Shown here: positions 17,655-30,899 of the stretch, one piece after another
Numbering within the stretch: the stretch's first letter is position 1
Layout: each line of letters starts with the position of its first letter
DNA from: Lineus longissimus
Taxonomy: Eukaryota; Nemertea; Pilidiophora; Heteronemertea; Lineidae
Direction: 5' to 3'
NCBI RefSeq assembly: GCF_910592395.1
Contig: NC_088316.1
Coordinates: forward strand, 7,254,001 to 7,318,000
Length of the DNA stretch: 64,000 bases
Notes under the pieces: generated by a model
What the model was told of the DNA's origin: nothing
Seen by the model: only the letters and a program-made list of their open reading frames with translations
Database searches by the model: none
Program-made: the position numbers and the translations under genes

Positions 17655-19695
17655 TTAGCTCAGCTGACAAAGTCAGCTGAGCTTGTCAAACAAGCTGCTC
17701 AGTGGCGTCCGTCTGTCAGTCCGTCCGTCCGTCCGTCCGTCCGTCCGTTAAACCCATGGTGCACATTTTGTAACCGTAAGACCTAGAGACTTCAATTTTG
17801 CATTTCTGGATACTTCTGGTCAAACTCTACTTTCAGAACAAAATTTGTCGCCATTCGACCTACTTCCTGCGAGCGAGAGCGCATGAAGGAAACTGGCCTA
17901 TATCGGCCTAGGAGCAGCAGAATTAGTCGAAATATGCTTTAATATTAAGATAAAATTCTTGAAAAACTATTTTATTGAGAAAAAGTTCAAAATTTTAACA
18001 GGAGAGGGCGCTACCTGCCTTTTAATTATTTCTGCTGATTCAAATTCCCGCCCGATGACGTCAGCCATCAATGAAGTCTCCTATTTGCCAGTTCTCAAAA
18101 CATGGCAGCTACACAAAAAAACAGCAGTAGCTCCAGGAATAAATCACTGTTCACTTCAGCTTCGTAATCGATTGTACCCCCACTTTATTGTGTTCTGTGT
18201 GGTGTTCCTATTCAATCAACGATGTGAGGCCTTATTATGTTGGTTTTAATTGAGAAGGTGCATTTTAGCGGCCTACGAAATACCGAAGCGGAGACAAAAT
18301 GGCGGCATGTTGTTTACTCGATCCATGTGCAATAATCTTGGAGCTCAATGACACTCAGCTCGATGACGATGGTAGTCTGGTAGGCGATATTATCACCAGT
18401 TCGTTTCAGTGGTAGTCGTTAGGTCTTTAGGGACTACTTTCAGAAATTAGTTCTTGAAAATTTGGCCACATTGCTGTGAAAACGATATCGGAAGTGCATG
18501 CTCTGTTATTCGCGATGACATCGCCGATGTATTTTGAAGTGGAGAATTCCCACAGTATGTGCAGTGAATCGGCATGATTCTGTTCGCCTATTAAGTTTTA
18601 GTTCTACGATTCTTTCATGAGTAAAAAGTAGACATTCTAAGCAATACAATAATGTCACTCCCATAAAAATTGATTGGAAATTGAGGGAGCTACGGCACTC
18701 TCTTCGGCAACTGACAGCGCTGAAAAAATACATTGCATACTGTACAATATCAAATAGCGTAGGGAATCACCAGAAATGACGTCATCGCTGGTCTAAATAG
18801 AAAACTACGGTGGCGCAGTAGAGGACAAAAAAAAGTTTAGCATTAACTTCGTCATGCAAGCTTCAGCAACAAAACGATTTCTCATGAATGATTTACTTGA
18901 TCATCATCAGCTTGTTTCCCCTGATAGATAAAAAAAATGATTTACAATTTCCACCAAAGTTTTCTATTTTGTGTATAGTCACATGTTATTTAACTGGCAA
19001 GGAGCCAAGCAGACAATCAAAACTTACTATTGTTCAATAAAACATAATTTTCTTAACTCTGTCATATTTTTCACTTTCATACTAAACAACGCAGGTTTCC
19101 CTTCATGACCCAAGAATAATTCTTTAGACATTTTTAATGACTCGGAATCCATGCACTCTGATTCTCCATAAATGGATGTATGGTTTGACCAATTCTTGCA
19201 TGACATGTCCACCAAACAAAATGTGAATGCAGTCCGGCAAAGAGGAACAACCAACCATTCACTTCGACTTTTAAAGGCTACATGGTTCCAAGAAAATACA
19301 TTTATACTACCAAGTAAAAGGTTCATCCTACATTTTCGTTCATATGTAGTCTAGCATTTACTTGTTTTGGTAGCAAATACTGATTTCTAAAAATCCTTTG
19401 CTTTCACAAGAACTAAACTATTCCAATTTTTGAAGCATACTAAATACTTCAAAATCTGGAGTAAAAGCTTATGCTAGTTGTTATTCATATGGCCCATCAA
19501 CAGGTGCATACCATAAACCATGAGAATGTTCCAACAGTGGCATAATTATGTCAACCAAAAACATTGGTACCGTAGTGAACGCAAAAGGATATCAAATACC
19601 ATGGAGCATGCCATTTTCATGCATAATGAACTAAACACCGGGAAGATATTAATGATATTAACTCAGCTGAGCGCCAGGCCCTTGGGCCTCTTGTT
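17655..19695 (+). mobile_element. Helitron-like or other non-autonomous element in intron
   Basis: Begins with a perfect 11-bp hairpin (AGCTCAGCTGA, arms 17657-17667 and 17673-17683) followed by a CCGT microsatellite. Ends with AACTCAGCTGAGCG and a GGCCC-TT-GGGCC hairpin (19677-19688) next to TCTTGTT. A hairpin close to the 3' end is a Helitron hallmark, but the exact termini do not fit perfectly. I recall similar ends from repeats in other marine invertebrates. No coding capacity seen. Confidence 0.45.
17709..17749 (+). repeat. CCGT microsatellite
   Basis: About seven tandem CCGT units with imperfect CTGT copies in front. Confidence 0.9.
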
Positions 19696-20888
19696 CGTGA
19701 TTGTAATCGCCCTCAAATTTGTGTTGAAACACTGCATCAGACAAAATTAACTCATCAGAGGTCATGAAAAGGATCTTAAGAATATATATTCGCTGTTAGT
19801 TTGGGTGATTATAGGGAGCACGTCCATCTTTTGAGGCAAACTTGTCATCCGAAAGTTTCCAGATCCCCGCAATGGCGGATATACATTCATCAAAAAAATT
19901 ACGAATTCGGGCAAGTTTCATCAAACTGTGCGCCTTAAACACCTAAGAATGTCTCAAAATCACCCAGACTCTACACATGAGATATACCTTCACTGAAAAT
20001 AATTGCTAAAACCTCGCTTAACGTGTCGCGAGTGCTGAAAGCAACAGTTTGGAGATCGTTTTTCTGTACATCCTGCTCACTCCTGTAGAAATGTACAGTA
20101 AAGCACGTATACACGTGCAGTGTAAATGGACACACGAATGTACACACCTTCTGAAAATATTGTCAGCAAAGGGGATAAGTGTTTGTTCTGAATTATGACA
20201 ATGAAATTCACAGACTATTAGCAGGTAGTCAGTGTCTGTTGGTCTGAATAATGAATGATAAAACTTCTGGTGAAGTTAAAATATTTCCTCGCTCTGTTTT
20301 ACAGCCTGACGCAGTGACGGGGATGATCAGCATCTGTTCTGTTCTGCGACCGCATCAGTCACGGATATAGGAGCCTTGACCACGAGGAGCTGATGAGGCA
20401 AAGTCGTATAACCGTCTTAACCTTGACATCGGTGCAGTGCTGAATTTGCCGTCCGAAGACAAACCAGTATAATATTCAAGCCGTATTTCGTTCTTTTCAC
20501 TGTAATTCTTTAACTTCAAAAAGATTGAATAAATAAACCTACTGTGGCAGTTAGTTTAAAAAGATATTATTGCATTTTACGTTTTTACTCTTAGTGCTGA
20601 TCGGTCATACCCCTTGGGCCTGGCCGTAACCTTGCATACTGGTTGTCTCGATGCCGTATGCTATGACCATGTATATATCTACTGGACTGGTTTGTTGCAA
20701 CATGTCGAAGGAATTTTATGTAGAGATCAAGACACTTCCCTCACATCACAATCTACACCTCAAAAGAATGGTTGTAAAAATCCTTGCCATGATTCCCGGT
20801 TGCCCCTATGTTGTGACCATGCATGCATCAATGGCCTGGGATGCGAAGTCTAAATCACATTTATTTTTTGTCCCCAGGTTGTGACTTT

Positions 20889-21476
20889 CCTAACAGCAAT
20901 TGCAGACCATATCCCTGGTGAAAGTGTTTTGTCATCTTAAAAATGAGCACCAGGACAAAGCACCAAAAACCTGCCACTTAAGATCAGATCAGAAGTTACC
21001 TACGTGGTGCCAGTACCCACAAGTGCATGATTGACACCTAGATCATTTGAAGAAAAAATTGGCAGCAGAACCATGTGTGCATGGAGGGAGGTATTATAAT
21101 ATAAATACTGTGGAGACGCAATGTATTATTGGTCGTCCCAACATTGGGAGCTTTCATCCCCACCAGCCATATCAGATGGCCAACTGGTTTCCCTCACTCG
21201 ACCAGAAAACTCATCAAAAGATACGAAAGATGTTTAGATTCAGATTACATTTGCTTGTTGTCTGCTGGATTCTGACCATCCATATGCTGAGTTGTTGCAG
21301 TCCCAGAACCATCGCTAATTCTAGTATTTATGATGCCCCTACTGTCACAACCTAATTCAGCTGGTTATTCAGGGTTATTTGCCTCTGATTTATCTGGTTA
21401 TATCCTGGTGCAAACCTAATTTCTCAACATGACAAAATACTTTCACCAGGGATATGGTCTGCAATTTGCTGTTAGG
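20889..21476. mobile_element. MITE with about 45-bp terminal inverted repeats
   Basis: The left end CCTAACAGCAATTGCAGACC (20889 on) continues to TTTTGTCAT and is matched in reverse at 21428-21476 with one base of length difference and one substitution. The interior (about 500 bp) has no long frame. It lies in the large intron of the THAP gene. No clear target duplication. Confidence 0.8.
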
Positions 21477-24400
21477 CGAATTGCCCAATACTAGTTTATT
21501 ATGAAATCAGTATAGTAGGTATGAAATCATACCCCATGATAGAGGATGCAGTACTGCCACAGAGTTTAGACGATTTGGAGGTTTTGCCACAAGTATGTTC
21601 AATCATAACCCAGCCCCATGTGTCATAAGCTTACTATTAACTGACTTCAGGGTGTGGCTCTACAAAAACTGGTTATATTGGGTGATCATATTTACATAGA
21701 TAAATGTCCCGAACAGTGTAGACTAATAAATCAGAGGATGGATTAATCCCACAATCTTGTAATAAAAATTAGCTGCATTAATAATGTAGTGAAAGTTAAT
21801 GTAAACAACATCCCCGGAACAATAGCCTCAATTCTATTTCTTATCTTTGCAGGAACACCCGGTTTGCCAAGGCTGTCCAGGTCAATATTGTCACTGGGTC
21901 TCGGAACAAAGGTTCACAGACAACCTCCTGCACCGGGGATATTGGCTGTCAGGCAGAACCAGAAGTCCGAGAAATTGCCATTCAGACAGATCTGTTTGAC
22001 ATTGATGTGCCAGTTTTCCAAGGTAACCCCAAACCTGAAAATTATGTTGATACTAGTAGCAACCCGACAAGGTGTCAGACAGTTTGGGTTTACTATCTAA
22101 CACAATTTTGGTTTATGCCTGGCAATACGACAGATAAGTCACAGTTTGGTGCCAGACAATGTCTTTGACCACCCCAATATTTTCAGGCTTGAAACCAAGT
22201 GATGAAGACATGGAGGATGAAGAGGTGCACTTTCCAAGTCAGGAAACGATGAAGACTGATGACAGTGACGATGAAGACTGGGAGCCATGTGAAGATGATT
22301 ATTGTCAAGAATTTGATGACTCGCTCCTTGATGATGAAAATGTGTAAGTGTTTGTTGTAGCTTTCTTGAGAAATTGATTCTTTAAAACAATTGAATTGTA
22401 TTAGAGTGAATGAATAGAATGATAGTCATAAAAGTACCGGTATGGCAGTTTCTGGGACCTGTTATTAGTGTTAACTCTAATAAAACTTTACTTTTTTCAT
22501 GAAGGACTCACTAATGATGCTCTACAGTGAGTTTATAAACTGATAAAAAACAATCATTGTCAAATCTTTAACCATAATTATTTACTATTTCAGATCCGGC
22601 AAACATTATGATTTCGACAATGAGTATGAACCGGCCTCCCCTCAATATGAGAGAAAATTCATTGACTTTGAATCAAGCTTGAGGCTTCTGTTCATGTTTT
22701 GTCAAGTTTGCAGGGCACCATGTCGAGTCGCACTCCGTACACTTGGCACAGCTGTGATGGTGATGGCGATTTGTGAAAATCAACATCAACAGGAATGGAC
22801 ATCACAACCATTTAAAGGACAGCTTCCCATTGGAAATTTGCTTTTGGCTGCAGGTAGGCTACATACGTATGCTGCATGAGTTATTACCAGCAATAGGTTT
22901 AAAAACATGAATAACATGGTTTATTGGTTACTTATTTTTCAGTCAAATGAAGTGAAAAATTCTTACTGATGGAACTCGAGGGTTTGAAACGTAGCATGGC
23001 ACTACTTGTTACCGAGAAGAAATTGGCAATTGCAGAGATGGTCACAGATCGGCATTCACAAATCAAAAAGTATCTGAGAGACAAATGGCCTGGAGTACAA
23101 CACTGGTTTGATTGCTGGCATATCGCGAAAGGTGTGTTATTGCTCATTTTAACATAAACAAGCCAAAAAAACAACTCGTCCGTCAAGTATCTTTGCCTTT
23201 TTCAATTTAGCCAATGAAAGACATTGTAGGCACTGGTCAAAAGTCAAGTGGGTTTCTCATAAATTGGAACATAATGTTTCATTCGAAATTCATTACACAT
23301 GATATATACATGTACATGTATTTCAGGTGTAAAAAAGAATATGGACAATATTGCCAAGAAGTACAAACTTTGCAGGATACTCGCAAAATGGTCCCAATCA
23401 GTGTCCAACCATATCTTCTAGTGTGCTGCCTCAAGTAATGGGAATGGTGACTTGGTTGAAGCAAAGTGGCTCTCCATTCTAAACCATGTTGCCGACGTAC
23501 ACGATGGGCATGGGGATTTGTACCCAAAATGTCTTCATGGTCCTCTAGAAGACAGAGAATGGATCAAGAAAGGTTCGTTTAAAGTTACATTTTAAAAGGA
23601 ACTTGCAAATGCCATAAAGCCCATGCTATGAATGCAATTTGTCTTGAGAATTTTTGTTGAATTATTTCATACCAGCACCAGCATGACTGACAAGTAAGGA
23701 GTGCCCTCAATCAAAAGAAAAACAGCTAGTCATTTGGCCCTGTTAATTCTTTGTTCCTTATTACTTAAACCAGTATTACTCTTTCAGGTAGCAAGGCCCA
23801 CAAGGAACTTACGCTGATTCTCACTCAAAAGATATTGCTCAAGGACATCAGAAAGGTTTCACCAGGAGTACAGACTTCATCTCTTGAGTCGTATCACAAA
23901 ATTGTTGGTTATTTCGCTCCCAAATCCCGCCATTTCTTCTATGAGCCAATGAAAGCAAGGTATGATAGACTACAATGTATTCTCAGGGGTCATTACTAAA
24001 TCACGAAAAAAATTTCATGCAATGCTTTGAGTGAGTGCTATCAAAGCCCACTTTTCCTTATTCGTGATGCAACTGAACTTTGTTCTTGCACTCCACTTGG
24101 ACTATAAGGCGTGAGGCGAGTAAAACATTGATTGAAAGCATTGACCAGTCATGCCAGTATTACAAATTCTCTTTACAGGTTACTGCTCGCCACACTCCAC
24201 TTTAATGAAAATTCAAATCGGAAACAGTGTATGGGACAAGATGAACAGCCGCAGTGGTCGATTTCATACCCCAAGGGGAGAGGAGGAGCTGCAGTAGCAA
24301 AAGAGGTCAAAATTGAATCAACATATGGTAGGTATAACGGCCAGCATCGTTACTTTAGTGCTAGCACTGCAAGGAACAAGAAGAAACAAGATTACTTGTA

Positions 24401-24676
24401 TTAATACTTCCCTTTATGTTTTCAGACTATGTACAGCTAATTCTGGAGGACCTGCTGAAGCGGAGAGATGACCTGCCATCTTACAAATTGGCAAGAGATG
24501 CAAAGGACAAGTACCAAGTGACTCATCCTATTCCAGGTCCAGTGTGCTCAAAGTACGACAAGCAGGACAAGATGAAAGTTGTAGAAGAAACAAAAACGAG
24601 GTTTAACAAACTGTAGAGTTCATTCATAGCACCATCAGAGTTCACTATCACAGATCAATTGAACGGTCACACCAAA

Positions 24677-26165
24677 TCAATTGAACGTAGGATACTTGAA
24701 TCCTGTGTACCCGTCATTGTCCGGAGCAGGCCAAGCAGCACGTATCTTGTCCCGAGCACAAACAGGGAGCGGCAAACGGTTCCTTCTCCCCAACCTCTTC
24801 CAAACCCAACGGACAAGGTTCCTATAGGCCACGTATCGATATAACCTGAAATTGTTGGGAAGAAAACAATGTTTGTACATTTAATTGACAGTTTTTTTTC
24901 TAATTTATTGAAAACCTGTAATATTATTACTAAATACATGTAGATACATTTTATTATATCTATTTTCTATATTTCTAGTCTTCAAAGGGAGAAAAAAATC
25001 TCATTTCTGAATTGATATTGCCTTTTCTTGTCTTCAATTATACAGCGATGGAGGTGGTCATCATTACTTACTTGTGAATGGGCTGGTCATCGCCTATTTG
25101 TCCCTGCTCTTCGATGTAGTGATACATCGACATTTCCAGCACCCATCTATCAAGACAGGTGCTGGAAAAACCTGGGTGTTGCGTGATGCACTCTACTTTC
25201 AGCTCATCCTTCTTGGCCTGGACTGGTGAATAGTCTGAGCAGCACAAGGATTCCCTCCCCTTCTCTTGTGGAGTGCAGACACCACAATGACACCTACAAA
25301 TACAAGCATAATATAAATGTTATTGTTATACAGCAGTGATGATATTTCGATAGCCATTGCCATCAATGAATCAGGGCCTAGGCCAAGGGTAGGCCAAATT
25401 TGAGTGAGAGGCAGGCCCCTGGAGCTCAGCTCAGTAAGATTTAGCATTGTTTCAATCAATCAATTAATGTAGTATTGTCGAAGGCTTTCGCCTTAAGTTG
25501 TTACGGTGAGAATAAACTGTTGTCTTTGCGCGGGTGTAGTATTTCACTATTTGGTGTGGTAATGCTCCGCAATGGAAGAGTCTCAGTACAGTAATAATCC
25601 AAATTATTAGGCCTAGAGTTCACTCCATTCGAGTAGGCCTACTACCAAACCCTGAGGCTTAGTATTCCGATCCGAGATCCTACTTACTATAAAATAACCA
25701 TGTGGAATGAACTCACTCAACTCAAGATACGTTGTGGTTTCGACATATTCGAGGTGAAAAACGCCAATTGTTTACTGACAACACTCGATCCGTGAACGAT
25801 GGAGCCCTATGTAGAGATGTACATGAATACATGCACATGATGACATGGCTCATATCAGCATAGGCCCCCTATAATGTCCAGCTGATGCCGCGCCTATACA
25901 CATGGCATGCACAGTGCACTGCCACTGCACTTGGAACTCACCAATTGATATTTGAATTATTTCCTATGCGATCAAGTCGCTCATCCTCCATCTCCCCATC
26001 ATCACCTTCGCCCGATTCAGAACAAGAATCTGAATCGTCTCTCGCACTCTCCACTACTGGCTCGTACATGTAGGGTTGAATCACACCATTGCCTTCATCA
26101 ACAACCAAATCGTCATCAAACAAATCTCCCGCACAATCTTCGCTCGCCATGCTTGCAGCCGCCAT
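24677..26165 (-). CDS. small gene with P2X7-receptor-like cysteine-rich C-terminal domain, three exons, about 204 aa
   Basis: Exons on the minus strand: 25942-26165, 25072-25293 and 24677-24845, all with GT/AG borders and matching phases (W codon split at the first junction, K codon at the second). The protein has an acidic N-terminus (IQPYMYEP, then SDSCSESGEGDDGEMEDE), a Cys/His cluster starting WCHCGVC and continuing ESLCC, ECITQHPGF and CLDRWVL, then YRYVAYRNLVRWVW and a basic end. From family memory this is the zinc-coordinating domain of the P2X7 cytoplasmic tail, which is common as free-standing proteins in invertebrates, often near transposons. Function unknown. It converges on the THAP gene with 60 nt between stop codons. 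ATGs at 26165, 26150 and 26222 are possible starts. Confidence 0.7.
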
Positions 26166-28281
26166 TTTTACTTGCACAGTGGTCAATGATCGTGGATTTG
26201 ACAGCACTAGTGACGTCACCAATGTGAACCTAGCGGCGAATAGCGTAACTACACATCTGGCGGTCTTTTCAAAAGCGCCTTCAAAAACGAGCTCGCAGAG
26301 GACTGAACAAATAGCACTTATTTCACAAAAAAATCACTATTTTTTGCATTCCTTCCGGTTTATTATGTTTTTTAAGATAGCATATTATGAAAATTCACCA
26401 CAAATACAGGTTAAATAGCTCAGCATTTGACCTTTAAAGACCTACAAACCACCCAGAGATTGATAGCTTAGCTTCAATAGATGGAGATATGATCCGGAAA
26501 CCACTGATGGTCAATTTACGTTATTTGACCCCTGTGACCTTGAAAAGTAGGTCAAATGAAAAACCCGGGTATTAGTGATGTAGTGTTATGAGTGATGTCT
26601 GTCCTCAGTAAAAAAATCATGATTTTAGCTAGCATAATTCCTGAGATATAGCCGAAAGTAGTTTTTCGTATGAAGCGCCCACTGGGGCCAAGTGTAGGTC
26701 GAAAACCGTCGAAACTGCCAAAACGCACAATGGTACCATAAGACCTTCAAACCACCCAGAGATATTGCTAGCAAATCTGACTTGCTTGAATTATAAATTA
26801 TATCATTTTTATCGATTATATCGCAATGAATGTGGAAGTATTCGAACGGTCTAAAAATAATTGGCATGTCGCCCCATTATGTACTCGTCGGGTTTTCCTA
26901 ACAACTCAATAAATTCCCCCTTGCGAACATTAAACCCCAACAGATCTTTCACCCTCTCCGTAATTATTAGACAATACTTTGCCCGCACGTTCGACCACAT
27001 TAGCATATCCTCATTTTAAAACGTTTAGGGAAAGTGAGTCTCAGTCATTTTTACAAGTTGCCCGAAAAATTGTAAACACCTCCTGTCCAAGTAACACTGT
27101 AGCATAATACTTACTATCATTGCTTGTTTGGTGGTTGCTGGTTTGGCCCAATGATACTCATAAGCGCATTCTTCACTTTCTGAGCAGCTTCTTTAGTTCG
27201 CTGCGTGGATTTTAAGTATTTATGAACTAGTATCCCGAGGTGAGCATGAGAGGAGCTACCCTAGTTGACAGAGCGAACTAGGTGTGTGCTTTTTTGTGCC
27301 AACCAATTTAAAAAATGACACGGGTTAGTGAGCATGGTGAGAGTGCAGTCAGGATCCCAGACAAGGCGGTTTGGGAGTCCCTGACTGCCTGGTTGACGCG
27401 AGTTGTAAGTCTGAGAGCTAAGCAGTGTCAACACATTGAGGGTCAAGACGTGCCACTACACTGTTCCTGTGATTCTTTTGGTAATTTCTGCTAGCTTTTA
27501 AAAATGTAAACAAACCGGCTCCTTTCTAAAACGTATGTTTGCTGGCGTTACTGGTTGACGCGCGTTGTTTGAGAAGTAGGCAGTGTCAAACAGTATCAAT
27601 GTGCCACTGCGCTTTCTGTGGTTCTTCTACTTACTTGCTTAGTCCTCTTCATGCTTAATGGGCACATAAAGCTTCAATTTTCATTTTCCCTCCTGTCCGG
27701 TCTACAACCTATCTGTGGATGTTTCCCCTGGTCAGACCAAGCTGCCTCATCTCCTTTTCTACTGAACGGCGCCTGGTCTCTTTTGGATTGCTGTCTGGTT
27801 GCATTCGGCACACATGTTCCAGCCAACTCCCGACGTCTTTGAACCATTTTGGCGATTATTGTGCACCCTGATTTTTGGAGTAGGTAAATGTTGCTGATTC
27901 TGCAGTTGGGCCAAACGATCCAACAGACTCTTCGAATACATTTTGAAAAGTGTCAAGTCGTTGTGAGAGGCGGCTGGTCACTTTCCAACATAAAGGAGTA
28001 TACTGGTTATTTAGTCTCTGCTTTGACCTTTCTTAATACAAACAACTCTGCTTCTTCCCAAAGCTTATGTTTGCTTTTGTCGCGACGTATAATGATATGA
28101 CACAAATCATGAGCAGGAGGTCCTCAACAAGCTTAAAGCTGACCGGTCATAAACGTACTATAGGTCTTGTGACATAGTGGTACTGCTGTACGCCCATCTT
28201 GAAAAGTAGCTGAACAAAACTGGCGGTACAAAAGGTATTGTCTTCTTTTGTCGATAATGTGAATATATTGGTTCTTTGTAA
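26166..28281. other. host spacer with repeats, no gene seen
   Basis: Contains the second copy of the interspersed repeat (26633-26740) and a loose duplication (27385-27475 versus 27547-27625, sharing GGTTGACGCG, CAGTGTCAA and GTGCCACT). The stretch 27600-28130 has scattered short frames but no domain I recognise. Confidence 0.5.
26633..26740 (+). repeat. interspersed repeat, copy 2
   Basis: Homologous to 16369-16475, with about the divergence expected of an old repeat family. Confidence 0.75.
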
Positions 28282-28722
28282 AGCCCGCAGCACACTAGCC
28301 GCCAATTTTGGTGACAAGAAGCGTTCAGCTGACGCCTCTCGACCCCGAAGTTGGCGGCCAGTGGATCCCGGTCAGAGCACACCTGCCCAGAATCGGCGTC
28401 CAGTAGCGTCTTTTCCGCCACTTAAGGCTGCCATTTTGAAATCATGTGACATCAAGACGCATACTGATTGGCCGTAGCCTCGCCGCCGACGCCAATTTAG
28501 GCGGCAATCAGTAGCACACCTGGCTTCTTCTTGCGTTCAAAAGCGGCGACACGCGTCAAAAATCAAACATGTTAGATATTTGGCGTGTAGTTGCGGCAAG
28601 TGGCGGCAAGTCGCGTTCGCCGACGCCGTTCGTAGCAGACTAGGGATTTTTCAGGCGTTCAGGACTCTTGCGGCAAAAAACGCCTGTGAACGCCGAAGTT
28701 GGCGGCTAGTGTGCTACGGGCT
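28282..28722. mobile_element. PIF/Harbinger-like MITE
   Basis: Ends AGCCCGCAGCACACTAGCC and, inverted, AGCCCGTAGCACACTAGCC, continuing into GCCAA. A TAA flanks each side (28279-28281 and 28723-28725), matching the three-base TWA target of PIF/Harbinger elements. The 441-bp body is rich in GGCGGC/GCCGCC and has no transposase. Confidence 0.75.
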
Positions 28723-30745
28723 TAAAAGTACGTTACTGTGTTAAGTTACTGGGTATTTTCAAGTATGACTTGACGCTGATATCAAACACACAAGTTCGAA
28801 TATTGTCTTTTCATTTAGGGAGACCTGGTATTACAGACAATCATTTTTGAGCAAAAAATATGCGACTGAAAGATAACTTATAGCATTGTGATTCAGTTAC
28901 CGGATACTATAAATAATATCATTGGCTTACTATTCTAACACCAGAATATCTTCTTTGGATAATGCAAAATGACAATGTTTATCTGAGTTACTCACGATGG
29001 TAGGTTCGAAGTACCAGTGAATCACTGCTGGTCTTTCGAAATATATGCACAGGACTGAACTGGACATATAACCAATTTATTGAATTAAACCTCATATCAT
29101 CAGCCGGCGGGGATGGATCAAACGCTACTGTAGATAAAACCAAGGTTTTTTGTGGTCCTTTACCTAATTTATTTACACAAGGTACATGCACTTCATAGGA
29201 AGAGTGGGCGAAATCTAATCCGAAAATTAAGTCATGACCAGGAAATGGTACAAAGACGGGCTTTCGGTTGAGCTTGAATATTGCTGGATGTGTACTAATC
29301 ATGTTCTTTGTCACTCGGTAGTGGTAGAACAAGGCATAATCCCCTGATTGAACTTGCATTAACATAGACTCAGCTTCGAGAAAGTAACAGAACAATTTAT
29401 TGCGTGGTGGAAGTTTCTAAATAATTTCTGGCATTAAAGAAGATTAAATGTAAAGTGTCCACACTCCCTTAATTAATTAAACATCTTATACTCGTTAAAT
29501 CGACTCAGATAAAGATGTAGAATGTGTCAATGAGACTGGACCATAACATGTGTACACGCGAATAAAACGAAGAATTGTGCAAACTGTGTATACACCCTTG
29601 TCTGGTTTGTATTTTTATCAAAGAGAAACGAAGTCGACCTGCAGCTGCCCGTAATCTGCTTCAAAACTATGATATGTCGAGTTTGTTCGTCTGCTCGAAG
29701 GAGATTATTTGATCCTTTTTTTATAAAAAGTGGCGGCAAAAGTTTCGCCTCTGATTTTAGATTGTAATAAAAGTCCAGAGATAGTTAGTCATTCAACATT
29801 GGAATGCAAGTGTGTTAATAAGTAGGCACTCAAATATGATCCCCTTGTTTCATATGCCCTAAACGCTCTAATCCTGCCGACATGTTATGAAAAACATCAA
29901 CATTTGTCACACAAAAAATACGTGCAAACTTCTCCAAAAACATGGAAAGTGTCCTCAAGGAATGTTTTTGTTTTAAAATGAAGTGTCCGCCAGATAAAAT
30001 CTCATTAAAACTAATGTGGTCTCGAGCTTTCTAAGGCCGGAGAAAATCAACTCTTGCAATCTGGTGACACGGATCACACACTCGAGCAGTATTATTATTA
30101 TACCAAGGCTTTTAAAATCCTTTCGCACATAACCGTACTGTGATGTTCTCCTGGTAGGGCCTAGCCCACATTGTGATTGATTTAATGAAGGATTGTGGGC
30201 TCAAACGACAGGAATACTAAATCTCCTTAAAAGAGGTACACCGATCGTGTTAATTATTTACTGGTGGCTCATTGAAATAGAAATACGTAATGCTGTTGCG
30301 AAGATTTTATGCATCCACATTCACTGAAACTTGGTATTTATAGTATTTGTACATCTGTCTATAGAACTGCTTTGTGGAAATTTATATTCAGTGTTTACAT
30401 TCAGCGTTTTTACACACTTAGAAATTTAAAATTTGAGTTCTAATTTTCAAATCTTTGAACGAACAGAGTAGGCCTACACAAGCAAAAATTTCTATGAAAA
30501 CTCTATACAGAAATTTTCCGTAGATTTTTTGACGGAAGTTTTTGCCTTAGTAAATGTTACAAGGAGACTTCGTCTTGACTTGTTCCCGTTCCAAGCATGG
30601 TGCCATTCTTTGGTCCAGTTGGCACTTGTAATGACCTATCTACGCTAAAAGGTCAAACGTACATCAATGTGTTACCAAAACACACGCAAAAGCACATGAT
30701 AACGGAGAGACTACACCAAGATCAGGTTGATGTAATGTTTTCCCA
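28723..30745. other. host spacer with one weak ORF
   Basis: Mostly non-coding. A 135-codon minus-strand frame (28988-29395) contains a GHDLIFGLDF stretch that only faintly resembles a retroviral-type protease; I would not call it a gene. The remainder to 30745 shows no gene and no clear repeat structure. Confidence 0.45.
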
Positions 30746-30899
30746 TTAACACTTTCAGCGCCCAGCCATATTTAGCGTACTTCCCCCGGGGGCCAAGGTT
30801 ACGCCCCTTTTTACCCTTTTTCAAAATTATGAAAACAATAGAAGGAATAAAGATAATTACATGAAATTTTCTGTGTTGGTTCTTCTTTATTAGATCTCT

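Larger units (their letters stand above)
16889..24616 (+). pseudogene. THAP-domain multi-exon gene, decayed
   Basis: After the THAP exon, exon-like blocks with AG/GT borders occur at 17541-17640 (uncertain; its phase does not fit exon 3), 21853-22022, 22187-22343 (acidic, SDDEDWEPCED), 22594-22853, 22943-23131 (VTDRHSQIKKYLRDKWPG, then FDCWHIAKG), 23327-23572, 23788-23959, 24179-24328 and 24426-24616 (stop). From general memory, the VTDRHxxIxKxLR ... DxWHxAK layout belongs to a widespread, poorly characterised transposase-like family of fish and invertebrates. Damage: an apparent one-base frameshift near 22967, a TAG within 23327-23572, and only 89 bp between two exons where the family normally has a long central exon. 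Likely non-functional, unless the reference is a poor allele. Confidence 0.65.

Noticed and set aside
18300-18415. Short ATG frame starting MAACCLLDP as a first exon
   Set aside because: Only 38 codons to a stop, with no supporting downstream exon and inside a probable repeat.
28988-29395. 135-codon minus-strand frame as a protease remnant
   Set aside because: The only hint is GHDLIFGLDF; there is no DSG active site and no retroelement context.
30562-30578. AGACTTCGTCTTGA in the host region, like half of a double-hairpin unit
   Set aside because: Only the second hairpin matches and the first stem is absent; one 14-nt match in 40 kb can be chance.
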